This document shows, in pieces, positions 7,692 through 14,057 of a stretch of DNA of 14,057 bases. The position numbers and the translations under genes were made by a program. Origin of the DNA: Succinatimonas hippei (lineage in GTDB: Bacteria > Pseudomonadota > Gammaproteobacteria > Enterobacterales > Succinivibrionaceae); NCBI GenBank assembly GCA_004557545.1, contig SFGV01000051.1, positions 1-14,057 on the forward strand, in the 5' to 3' direction. How positions within the stretch are numbered: the first letter of the stretch is position 1; each line of letters starts with the position of its first letter. The notes beneath the pieces are model-generated. The model had not been told where the DNA came from. It worked only from the letters and a program-made list of their open reading frames with translations, and did no database searches.

Positions 7692-8852
7692 TTAGCGTGA
7701 ACGTTTCTTGGATAAGACATCGATCACTACCGCAATAAGCAGTACCAGGCCTTTAACGGTTCTCTGCCAGTTGGCGTCGATGCCCAGAATGGACATGCCG
7801 TTGTTTAAAACGCCCATGAACACTGCGCCAATCACGGCTCCTCCGACGGTACCAACACCGCCATAGGCTGAAGCGCCACCGATGAAGCACGCGCCGATGG
7901 CGTCAAGCTCATAGCCGGTGCCTGCGGTAGGGGCCGCGGAATTAAAGCGGGCGACGCAAACCAAAGCGGCGATCGCGGAGAGGAAGCCCATGTTCACATA
8001 GGCAAGGAACAACAGCCTGTTGGTGTTGACGCCTGAGAGTTTGGCGGCCTTCTCGTTTCCGCCCAGGGCGTAAAGCCTTCTTCCGGTGGTGGTCTGATTA
8101 GCAATGAAGGAGAACACGGCAACTATCACCACAAGCAGAATTAAGATAACCGGAATACCTTTATTGCTGCCTAATAACCAGCCTGACGCGAGGAGCACTA
8201 ACACTATGAGCACTGCCTTGAAGATAAGCGAGCTTACGCTCTCTACCTCATAGCCCTTGCGGATCTTTGAGGCGCGGCTGAAGATCACGGCGGCGATGTA
8301 GGCTACGCACAAAATTATGGTCACTATCATCGTAACCATGAAGGCGTCGGCACGTTTTGCTGGCAGGAATGAGGTAAAGTAATGCAGATACTCAGGCGGG
8401 AAAGGCGAGATGGTAAGTCCGTTTAATACCAGAAGCGCGATACCGCGGAAGAGCATCATGCCCGCGAGGGTAACGATGAATGAAGGGATCCTTACGTAAG
8501 CTATCCAGAAGCCGTGCCAGGCGCCTATGGCTATACCCACCAGCAGACATATCGCAGTTGAAAGATAAATATTAAGCTCAAGGTTTACCATCAGAACGCC
8601 CGCGATGGCGCCAACCAGGCAGACTATCGAGCCTACCGACAGGTCGATGTTGCCGCATCCTATGATGCAGAACAGCATACCTACCGCGAGAATGATGACG
8701 TATGAGTTTTGCGAAATGATGTTCGTGAAATTCTGCGGCGCGAACATCGAGCCGTGCCCGGTCGCGCGGATGGCTATCTCAAAGAGCGCCATAACTACCA
8801 CAAGCGCTAAAAGCAGTGAGTTGCGCTTGAACATGTTAAGGATCTGGTTCAT
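7692..8852 (-). CDS. gguB: Multiple-monosaccharide ABC transporter permease (GguB/MmsB type)
   Basis: This 386-residue inner-membrane permease is of the ribose/xylose branch (BPD_transp_2). It is strongly hydrophobic throughout, with about nine to eleven predicted membrane segments and no cleavable signal. Family motifs are GNIDLSVGSIV (about residue 67), YVRIPSFIVTLAGMMLFRG near the cytoplasmic coupling region, and GGASAYGGVGTVGGAVIGAVFMG near the C-terminus. A polar insertion around residues 190-205 between helices is usual for the XylH/GguB subgroup. The neighbouring ATPase and ChvE-like receptor fix the subgroup. It starts ten bases after the ATPase stop, and the ribosome site (AAGGTG) overlaps that stop codon, so the two genes are probably translationally coupled. 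Confidence 0.93.
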   Translation of the reverse strand: MNQILNMFKRNSLLLALVVVMALFEIAIRATGHGSMFAPQNFTNIISQNSYVIILAVGMLFCIIGCGNIDLSVGSIVCLVGAIAGVLMVNLELNIYLSTAICLLVGIAIGAWHGFWIAYVRIPSFIVTLAGMMLFRGIALLVLNGLTISPFPPEYLHYFTSFLPAKRADAFMVTMIVTIILCVAYIAAVIFSRASKIRKGYEVESVSSLIFKAVLIVLVLLASGWLLGSNKGIPVILILLVVIVAVFSFIANQTTTGRRLYALGGNEKAAKLSGVNTNRLLFLAYVNMGFLSAIAALVCVARFNSAAPTAGTGYELDAIGACFIGGASAYGGVGTVGGAVIGAVFMGVLNNGMSILGIDANWQRTVKGLVLLIAVVIDVLSKKRSR

Positions 8853-8862
8853 TTTTTACACC

Positions 8863-10434
8863 TTATGCCCGGGCTTCTTTGCCCACAGGTTTGTTTGAAT
8901 TTAATATTGCGGCCATGATGCTCTCCTGAGATGCCTTCTCTTTTGGCATCTCGGCGACAATCCGGCCTTCATTCATGACGTACACGCGATCGCACATACC
9001 CAGGATCTCGGGCAGTTCTGATGAGATCATCATTACTCCCTTGCCCTGCTCGACCAGCTTGTTGATGAGACAGTAGATCTCATACTTGGCGCCGACATCG
9101 ATACCGCGGGTTGGTTCATCTAAAATCAGCACATCCGGTTTTGCGTAGATCCACTTGGCGAGCAGCACCTTCTGCTGGTTGCCACCTGAGAGCGCTCCTA
9201 CCTCCTGACGCACTGAGACGCATTTGGTATTCAAGTCCTGACGCAGCTCCTGAGCGTCCCTAAGCTCGGCGTCCTTATCGATGATCCCGTATGACGAGAC
9301 ACGGTTAAGATTGGCTAGCGTGGTGTTGTCGACTATTGAGTCCATAAGCACCAGACCATCACCCTTGCGGTCTTCAGTTACGTAGGCGACACCGTTTTCA
9401 ATGCACTGCCCAACCGTACGCAGCTGTACTTCCTTTCCCTTTAAGAAAACCTGGCCTGAGATGTAGTTTCCGTATGAGCGGCCGAAGACGCTGCGGGCAA
9501 ACTCAGTGCGACCGGCGCCCATAAGACCTGACATGCCTACCACCTCACCGCGACGGATCTCGATACTGATGCCATCACAGGTCTTGCGCCCGGGGATCAG
9601 AGGATTGCCCACATTCCAGTCACGTACCTCCATCAAAACCTCATCTGAGGGCTTCGTGGTACGCTTCGGGAATCGATCGGTAAGCGCGCGTCCGACCATG
9701 CCCGAGATGATCCTCGATTCAGGAACATCATGGTTTGAGTTGTCGAGTGTCTCGATGGTCGCGCCGTCGCGTATCACCGTGATGCTGTTGGCGATATAGC
9801 TGATTTCGTTAAGCTTATGGGAGATAATGATCGAGGTCATTCCCTGATCGCGAAAACGCGCGATGAGATCAAGAAGCTTCTTTGAGTCGACCTCGTTCAA
9901 TGACGCTGTAGGCTCATCAAGAATAAGCAGTCTGACGTTTTTTGAAATGGCTTTGGCTATCTCAACTAGCTGCTGTTTGCCAACTCCCAGATCTTTTATG
10001 AGAGTGCGCGGATCCTCATCAAGTCCCACCAGATCCAAAAGCTCCCTGGCTCTCTGATAGGTTCTGGGCCAGTCCATGATTTTGCCTGAGATCTTTGAGG
10101 TGCGCTCGTTACCTAAGAACATGTTCTCGGCTATTGACAGAAATGGGACCAGAGCCAGTTCCTGATGGATGATGACTATGCCTTTTTTCTCAGAATCCTT
10201 GATGTTTTTAAAAGCGCATTTCTCGCCATCAAAAATGATGTCGCCTTCGTAGGTCCCGTATGGATAGATCCCGCTTAATACATTCATCAGGGTTGACTTG
10301 CCGGCGCCGTTCTCACCCACAAGCGCGTGCACCTCGCCTTCCCTGACCTCAAGGTTCACCCCCGAGAGCGCGGCTACCTTGCCAAAGCGCTTGACAATGC
10401 CCCGCATCTGCAAAAGATTTTTATGCTGTTCCAT
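8863..10434 (-). CDS. gguA: Multiple-monosaccharide ABC transporter ATP-binding protein (GguA/MmsA type)
   Basis: This double ATPase energises sugar uptake. The first half has Walker A GENGAGKST (40-48), a degenerate signature LGVGKQQ (149-155) and Walker B LLILDEPTASL (169-179). The second half has the altered Walker A GLMGAGRTEF (303-312), the full signature LSGGNQQK (415-422) and Walker B VLILDEPTRGID (435-446). A weakened second P-loop is normal for this family. The GIYPYGTYEG stretch after the first P-loop is typical of the GguA/MmsA branch. I chose the ATG at 10434 (523 residues) because it matches where relatives start. A TTG five codons upstream is in frame but badly placed relative to any ribosome site, although the site for the ATG is itself weak. 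A hairpin lies between this gene and chvE. Confidence 0.94.
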   Translation of the reverse strand: MEQHKNLLQMRGIVKRFGKVAALSGVNLEVREGEVHALVGENGAGKSTLMNVLSGIYPYGTYEGDIIFDGEKCAFKNIKDSEKKGIVIIHQELALVPFLSIAENMFLGNERTSKISGKIMDWPRTYQRARELLDLVGLDEDPRTLIKDLGVGKQQLVEIAKAISKNVRLLILDEPTASLNEVDSKKLLDLIARFRDQGMTSIIISHKLNEISYIANSITVIRDGATIETLDNSNHDVPESRIISGMVGRALTDRFPKRTTKPSDEVLMEVRDWNVGNPLIPGRKTCDGISIEIRRGEVVGMSGLMGAGRTEFARSVFGRSYGNYISGQVFLKGKEVQLRTVGQCIENGVAYVTEDRKGDGLVLMDSIVDNTTLANLNRVSSYGIIDKDAELRDAQELRQDLNTKCVSVRQEVGALSGGNQQKVLLAKWIYAKPDVLILDEPTRGIDVGAKYEIYCLINKLVEQGKGVMMISSELPEILGMCDRVYVMNEGRIVAEMPKEKASQESIMAAILNSNKPVGKEARA

Positions 10435-10451
10435 ATGCCTGTTTCCCAAAC

Positions 10452-10471
10452 AAGGAGGCCGAAGCCTCCTT
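10452..10471 (-). other. Intercistronic hairpin with UUCG loop between chvE and gguA
   Basis: The minus strand reads AAGGAGGC, TTCG, GCCTCCTT: an eight-pair perfect stem with a stable tetraloop, about 14 bases after the chvE stop and 17 before the gguA ATG. It is not followed by a proper T-run (TTGTTTGGG), so it is more likely a transcript-stabilising or partial-termination element than a full terminator. Such hairpins after a binding-protein gene are a known way to keep receptor mRNA more abundant than ATPase and permease mRNA. The first arm carries a Shine-Dalgarno-like AAGGAGG that is sequestered by the second. Confidence 0.75.
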
Positions 10472-10484
10472 ATCTTTGTATGAC

Positions 10485-11546
10485 TCAGATATCCTTTTCC
10501 TTGTAGTAGCCTGAATCAATCAGCAGATGCTTGTAGTTATCCTTGGTGGCCGCGACCGGGTTGCAGAGGAACGAAGGGATGACACCGGTTCCGTTGTTGT
10601 AAGTCTTGGTGTCGTTGACCTCAACTGTTTTGCCCTGAACAATCTCGTCTACCATCTTCACGACCTGAGCTGCGAGGGTGCGGGTGTCCTTGAATACGGA
10701 CATCGACTGATAGCCCTTCTTGATGTTCTTGACTGAAGGCTTGTCGCAGTCCTGACCGGTGATGACCGGCATGTTGGAGGCGTCATAGCCGTTTGAGAGC
10801 AGCGCGTTGGTAACGCCATTGGCGGTCGCGTCATTTGAGCAGAGCACCGCGTCAAGCTTGGTGCCATCAGGGCCATAGCCCACGGAGGAGATGATGTTCT
10901 CCATACGCTTCTGGGCTTCCTCAAGGTTCCAGTTCAAGGTAGCAGCCTGCTCCTTGGTGGTCTGGCCTGACTTGCAGACGAGCTTGCCTGAATCAAGATA
11001 AGGCTGCAACACCTTCATCGCGCCTCCCCAGAAGAAGTTCACATTGTTGTCATCGGTGGGACCGGTGAAGAACTCAATGTCAAAAGGTCCCTTGGCTTCC
11101 TTGAGCTTTAAGGCGTCCTCAATGTACTTGCCCTGGATCTCGCCTACCTTGAAGTTGTCGAAGGTCGCATAATATGAAACCGCGTCGGAGTTCATGATCA
11201 GGCGGTCATAGGCGATGACAGGGATCTTTTTCTCCTTGGCGCCCTTTAAAACCTCGGTCAAAGCCGAGCCATCGATCGAGGCGATCACTATGACGTCATC
11301 ACCATGAGCGATCATGTTCTCAATCTGATTTACCTGAGTCGGGATGTCATTGTCACCGGCGTAAAGCAGTTCAACCTTATGCCCCGCCTTCTCAAGCATG
11401 GCCTTCATGTTCGCGCCATCCTGATTCCAGCGCTGCAATGACTGAGTAGGCATTGAAACGCCGATCTTGGCGGCAAGAGCCTGGGCTGACATACCGGCTA
11501 AGCAAACCGCCGCGCAGATGGCGGTAACGCAGGTTTTAATCTTCAT
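10485..11546 (-). CDS. chvE: ChvE-type periplasmic multiple-monosaccharide-binding protein
   Basis: This 353-residue receptor delivers sugar to the GguAB transporter. Residues 1-25 form a Sec signal peptide (MKIKTC, hydrophobic core, AQALA before AKIGV). The mature part follows Agrobacterium ChvE closely as I remember it: MPTQSLQRWNQDG near the start, VIASIDG, IPVIAYDRLIMNS (about 108-120), YYATFDNFKVGEIQG, GQDCDKPSVK, MSVFKDTR and the terminal NDTKTYNNG and SGYYKE segments. ChvE relatives bind several aldoses, including arabinose, galactose and xylose, so the ligand here is not fixed. I chose the ATG at 11546, with AAGGAG about ten bases upstream and directly followed by the signal peptide. 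An in-frame ATG at 11606 would place non-signal residues first and falls inside the predicted operator, so it is rejected. This is the first gene of the sugar operon. Confidence 0.95.
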   Translation of the reverse strand: MKIKTCVTAICAAVCLAGMSAQALAAKIGVSMPTQSLQRWNQDGANMKAMLEKAGHKVELLYAGDNDIPTQVNQIENMIAHGDDVIVIASIDGSALTEVLKGAKEKKIPVIAYDRLIMNSDAVSYYATFDNFKVGEIQGKYIEDALKLKEAKGPFDIEFFTGPTDDNNVNFFWGGAMKVLQPYLDSGKLVCKSGQTTKEQAATLNWNLEEAQKRMENIISSVGYGPDGTKLDAVLCSNDATANGVTNALLSNGYDASNMPVITGQDCDKPSVKNIKKGYQSMSVFKDTRTLAAQVVKMVDEIVQGKTVEVNDTKTYNNGTGVIPSFLCNPVAATKDNYKHLLIDSGYYKEKDI

Positions 11547-11593
11547 GTAAAAACACTCCTTTTTTGTCTGACTGCTGCTGGCAGTTTTAAGCA

Positions 11594-11607
11594 TGTGCAC
11601 GTGCACA
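11594..11607. promoter_or_regulatory. Perfect 14-bp LacI-type operator palindrome
   Basis: TGTGCACGTGCACA is a perfect inverted repeat with a central CG, the usual architecture of LacI/GalR-family operators. It lies 48-61 bases upstream of the chvE ATG and overlaps the predicted transcription start. The LacI-type regulator at the other end of the same operon is the obvious candidate to bind it. Confidence 0.7.
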
Positions 11608-11612
11608 CTGTC

Positions 11613-11640
11613 AGCATAGATGCTTTTGCGATTTTTTCAC
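11613..11640 (-). promoter_or_regulatory. Candidate sigma-70 promoter of the sugar operon
   Basis: The minus strand has a -35-like GTGAAA (11635-11640) and a -10-like TATGCT (11613-11618), each four of six to consensus, with a 16-base spacer. Transcription would begin near 11606, inside the palindromic operator. A weak promoter next to a CRP-like site centred about 70 bases upstream of that start is a consistent arrangement. It is predicted from spacing only. Confidence 0.4.
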
Positions 11641-11667
11641 GTCTGAGAAAAGAGATAATCGGGACAA

Positions 11668-11683
11668 TGTGATCCTAATCACT
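11668..11683. promoter_or_regulatory. CRP-like site upstream of the sugar operon
   Basis: TGTGATCCTAATCACT matches nine of the ten conserved positions of TGTGA-N6-TCACA. It is centred about 130 bases upstream of the chvE start and about 70 upstream of the predicted transcription start, which suits upstream (class I) activation. Glucose repression of the sugar operon is the natural reading. Confidence 0.65.
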
Positions 11684-12372
11684 TTTTACTATTTAGATTT
11701 ATTATTTATATTTCAATAGTTAGTTTTATATGTATGTAAGTAAAACAAAGAAAATAATCTGTGATCTGGATAAACGTAACCGTTTTCGTATGTTGCATTA
11801 GTTAACTAGGTTTAATAAGTTTGGATTTGGCTTAGCCATGCGCTTTAATACGCTATAGATGATAATTTTTTATCAATATGGGTAATGCACGTTTAACACA
11901 CATTTTCTGATGCCCGGCCAAACTCTGCTTTGGTGTTGTCAAATTTGAAGATTTGTGACAGAGATCAAATTAGAAGATAGGCAAAGAAAGTCCGTATCCA
12001 CATCGGATCTTGGAACAGGTATGTACTAAATTAGCTGACGTACAGGCTTCATAATTTGGGGGTCTGTATTCTGATCTACGGGAGGATTCTCTATCTGCCC
12101 GTGTTCGGAGATTTAAATAAAAGTATCCGTAATTCTTAGCTGACACTGTCATGGTTTTCTGAAATTACCAAACAAAAATGGGCCAGAGCAGGTAACCACC
12201 CGTCTGACCTCATACACAAATGTTCAAATGCTCTATATGCGCTCGCGTCACAATGACAAGCTGCGATGTGCTCAGCTCTATTCTCTATTCCACTTATCCG
12301 ACACGCTGTTTTGTTTTAAGTCAAATTGAGCTAAACCTGCCTGTTCAGCTGTCAACCTGTATATGGCCATCT
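11684..12372. other. Long AT-rich intergenic region with no supported gene
   Basis: Between the TPM gene and the chvE control region I find no convincing coding sequence, tRNA or insertion element. The short open frames here, such as a 60-residue one at 11970-12152 on the minus strand and a 73-residue one at 12220-12441 on the plus strand, have no recognisable motifs, and the second runs into the TPM gene. The stretch holds CRP-like sites (11760-11775 and 11954-11969) and a small AAACG-TAAC-CGTTT inverted repeat (11772-11785). No clear terminator follows the TPM gene. A small RNA or a decayed gene could be present but cannot be shown. Confidence 0.5.
11954..11969. promoter_or_regulatory. Second CRP-like site in the long intergenic region
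   Basis: TGTGACAGAGATCAAA matches nine of ten conserved positions. It is about 410 bases from chvE, unusually far for direct action on the promoter proposed above, and no gene start lies near it on either strand. A weaker one (seven of ten) is at 11760-11775. Confidence 0.35.
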
Positions 12373-13314
12373 CTACCAGCTGGAACTGGCGCCGCCTCCA
12401 CTGCTTCCTCCGCCAAAATCACCGCCAATGCTTCCATCTGATGAACCGCCAATCGATCCTGATGAGCTGTTGTAATGGTCATCATCGTGCTTCTTATGAC
12501 TACGCAGGCGGGTCTTGCTGGTTCTCTCGTAGCCGCAACGCGGACAGCGTTCAGTCTCGACGCGATAGCGCTTCTCGCCAAATTGTATTTTTTCGCTTTT
12601 AACCGTCTCAAATCTTACGCGCTTATGGCACTTGGGGCATTTCTCGGCATAAGGATCATAACGAATAATCCTGATTATCATGATAGAAATGAAAGCGAAT
12701 CCAGCAAACACCAAGGTCAATAAGGCTATCAGGACAGAACGCGGCACTCCTTCATTATCCGGATTACCCTGAAGATTAAGCCGCTGGCATATGGCTTTAA
12801 CCCCTTCCATCATGCCATTGTCAATTTTGTCATCCTTAAAATATGGGATCATGTCATTTAGCTGAATGTTTTTACAATCAGCGTCCGACAGATCTCCTTC
12901 AAGCCCATAGCCGGTATGGAAGCGGATCTTGCGCTGATCGCCTACGTAGGTGATTAAAAGCCCGTTGTTTTTATCCTTTTGTCCTATACCCCATTTACGA
13001 AACAAATCCTGCGAGAAAGCAAAAATCCCAGCGTCTCCAATTGATGGGAGCATGACCACCGCGCTCTGAATTCCGGTATCCTTCTCAAGCTCTGTTAGCT
13101 TTTCGTTTATGTAGTCAGCGCTCTCCTTTGTAAGCATTGAGGCGGGATCACTTACATGATGTGAGACATTCTCAAGCCTTGGGTTTGGAACATCATCTAT
13201 GGTGTAGTTTTTTATTTCAGCAGCGTAAGAAATCGCTGATAACGCCAGCAGCGTCATGACTACTGAAAGCCTAAACGCGTTTTTTAAAATCGATACAAAA
13301 CCTGACACTCTCAT
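12373..13314 (-). CDS. TPM-domain membrane protein with zinc ribbon and Gly/Ser tail
   Basis: This 313-residue protein has a signal-like N-terminus (hydrophobic 17-31, ending SYA before AEI). A TPM domain spans about residues 45-180, with the DPASMLT opening, the WGIG motif (107-110), NNGLLITY and the GYGLEG motif (135-140). One membrane helix follows at about 193-217. A four-cysteine zinc-ribbon-like segment comes next (CPKC 226-229, CPRC 257-260), then a flexible tail rich in Gly and Ser ending ASSSW. The TPM domain would face the periplasm and the ribbon and tail the cytoplasm. The family is commonly encoded beside LemA, and its function is poorly defined; roles in membrane-protein quality control have been proposed for relatives. 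The ATG at 13314 is chosen because GGAG lies seven bases upstream. The in-frame ATG at 13329 lacks such a site and nearly abuts the lemA remnant's stop. Confidence 0.88.
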   Translation of the reverse strand: MRVSGFVSILKNAFRLSVVMTLLALSAISYAAEIKNYTIDDVPNPRLENVSHHVSDPASMLTKESADYINEKLTELEKDTGIQSAVVMLPSIGDAGIFAFSQDLFRKWGIGQKDKNNGLLITYVGDQRKIRFHTGYGLEGDLSDADCKNIQLNDMIPYFKDDKIDNGMMEGVKAICQRLNLQGNPDNEGVPRSVLIALLTLVFAGFAFISIMIIRIIRYDPYAEKCPKCHKRVRFETVKSEKIQFGEKRYRVETERCPRCGYERTSKTRLRSHKKHDDDHYNSSSGSIGGSSDGSIGGDFGGGSSGGGASSSW

Positions 13315-13332
13315 ACTCTGTCTCCGCATTAT

Positions 13333-13768
13333 TTAGAACATTACCCTGGGACTGTCCTTGGCGCCTTCATCTGCCTTTAAATAGGTTTTGGATGAAAGAC
13401 CAAGGAAAGAGGCGATTAAATTTTCGGTGAAGCTTCTGATGGATCTGTTGAAGTCATTTACGGCCTCGTTGAAATTCCTGCGCGCGACCGCGATGCGGTT
13501 TTCAGTGCCCTCAAGTTGGGACTGCAGCTCAAGAAAATTCTGGTTTGCCTTGAGGTCAGGATAATTTTCCGCAAGCGCGATTAGACGTTCTAAGGCAGAA
13601 CTGATTGATGCCTGAGTCTGCTCATATTTGGCCAGATCCTCAGCGCTAAGCTCAGCGCCCTGTTTAATCTGAAAAGCCTGATTCCAGAGCGTTGTATGAG
13701 AAAACCCCCAAAAGAACGGTTAGCAGAACCGCCACCGACACTATAAAAAAGGCGTAACCTTTAAACAT
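13333..13768 (-). pseudogene. lemA: lemA remnant with internal deletion and frameshift
   Basis: A normal start is present (ATG at 13768 with GGAG seven bases upstream), and it encodes a membrane anchor, MFKGYAFFIVSVAVLLTVLL, followed by FSYN, as in LemA proteins. The frame then reaches a TAA at 13664-13666 after 34 codons. From about 13690 a different frame continues cleanly with the LemA C-terminal region, including ENYPDLKANQNFLELQSQLEGTENRIAVARRNFNEAV as separate recognisable blocks, to a TAA at 13333. The conserved middle of LemA (the W..V...Y.RR.DLIPNLV region, roughly 45-50 residues) is missing from all frames. The downstream frame has no usable start codon. I infer a deletion near 13685-13696 that also shifted the frame. 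An assembly or sequencing error is possible. Confidence 0.82.
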
Positions 13769-13811
13769 AAAAACTCTCCATTACTGTCTTTATGCTTAAG
13801 TTATACGGCTT

Positions 13812-13845
13812 TTATAAGTCAGGTCAGGATTATGCAAATTTGCAT
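13812..13845 (-). promoter_or_regulatory. Candidate promoter and 14-bp palindrome upstream of lemA
   Basis: ATGCAAATTTGCAT (13832-13845) is a perfect 14-bp palindrome about 65-77 bases upstream of the lemA ATG. On the minus strand its end forms a poor -35 (TTGCAT), followed after 15 bases by TATAAA, a good -10. The palindrome would therefore overlap the -35 and could be a repressor site. The binding protein is unknown. Confidence 0.4.
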
Positions 13846-13884
13846 TTTCAGGGCAGAGATCCCTGATATGAGATCAGACAGGAG

Positions 13885-13911
13885 AAAAAAGGCATTGAGA
13901 GGATCAATGCC
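13885..13911 (-). terminator. Rho-independent terminator after the kinase-like fragment
   Basis: On the minus strand GGCATTGA, a five-base loop (TCCTC) and TCAATGCC form a perfect eight-pair stem followed by six T. It begins nine bases after the stop of the thymidylate-kinase-like frame and insulates the lemA unit from it. Confidence 0.9.
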
Positions 13912-13919
13912 AGGAAGTT

Positions 13920-14057
13920 TTAGTCTTTATCTTCAGAGTTTTCATATTTTACCATTTGATGCACCATATTCGACGTCGTATAACGATCTGCTACAACAAT
14001 GCCACCACTTTGATAAAAATCTTCCCAATCTGTACGATATGACGCAAATCGGTCGAT
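13920..14057 (-). pseudogene. Thymidylate-kinase-like gene, 3' end apparently truncated (5' part outside window)
   Basis: The minus-strand frame is open from the window edge for 45 codons to a TAA at 13920-13922. It contains FASYRTDWEDFY, GGIVVADRYTTSNMVHQ and a following KYE stretch. This matches the central part of a subgroup of thymidylate-kinase-like P-loop kinases, where DRYTTSN is the DR(Y/H) nucleoside-monophosphate-binding motif. Those proteins normally continue for about another hundred residues, including the LID region, after this point. Here the chain ends about 25 residues after the motif, directly before a terminator. I therefore read it as a truncated gene, with moderate confidence. 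The N-terminal P-loop is outside the window, and a genuinely short protein cannot be excluded. Confidence 0.6.

Noticed and set aside
10435..10449. In-frame TTG start upstream of the gguA ATG
   Set aside because: It has no well-spaced ribosome site, adds residues absent from relatives and follows the hairpin directly; the ATG at 10434 fits better.
11547..11606. ATG at 11606 as the chvE start
   Set aside because: It lies in the operator and near the predicted transcription start, and would put 20 non-signal residues before a clear signal peptide that has its own ribosome site.
11970..12152. 60-residue minus-strand open frame in the intergenic region
   Set aside because: No recognisable motif, no clear ribosome site and no conserved neighbour; length is within chance for this region.
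12320..12340. Imperfect palindrome TTTAAGTC...GAGCTAAA downstream of the TPM gene
   Set aside because: Several mismatches, AT-rich arms and no T-run make it a poor terminator or operator.

Overview
The window reads as a chromosomal segment of a Gram-negative bacterium, most likely an anaerobic gut-type gammaproteobacterium. Supporting signs are a PII protein of proteobacterial type, an AmtB with a cleavable signal peptide, a periplasmic ChvE-type sugar receptor, good CRP-like sites and clear Shine-Dalgarno sequences. A Succinivibrionaceae-like host is my guess from overall style, not something the sequence proves. Every gene that I can support lies on the minus strand, so the biological order runs from right to left.

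Layout from the right edge (upstream) to the left. (1) 13920-14057: the end of a thymidylate-kinase-like reading frame that stops early, followed by a strong terminator. (2) 12373-13768: a lemA/TPM pair in which lemA is broken by an internal deletion and frameshift, while the TPM-domain membrane protein is intact. (3) 11547-12372: a long, AT-rich, apparently non-coding stretch. It carries several CRP-like sites and, close to the next gene, a 14-bp LacI-type palindromic operator. (4) 2790-11546: a sugar-uptake and catabolism operon, in order chvE (periplasmic receptor), gguA/mmsA (double ATPase), gguB/mmsB (permease), a xylulokinase-family kinase fused to a DUF4867 cupin-like domain, a fucose/arabinose-isomerase-family enzyme, a terminator hairpin, and a LacI-family regulator. 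(5) 838-2503: amtB followed by a PII gene (glnB/glnK), with an NtrC-like box upstream and a UUCG-loop terminator downstream. (6) 1-651: a DeoR-family regulator cut by the left edge.

The central region makes a coherent system. ChvE/GguA/GguB would import a monosaccharide, the isomerase would turn an aldose into a ketose, and the kinase would phosphorylate the ketose for the pentose phosphate route. The attached DUF4867 domain supplies an unassigned extra step. The LacI-type protein would sense the sugar or its phosphate and repress from the palindrome at 11594-11607, and CRP would activate from 11668-11683. The exact sugar cannot be read from the sequence. The most novel element is the single-chain kinase-DUF4867 fusion.
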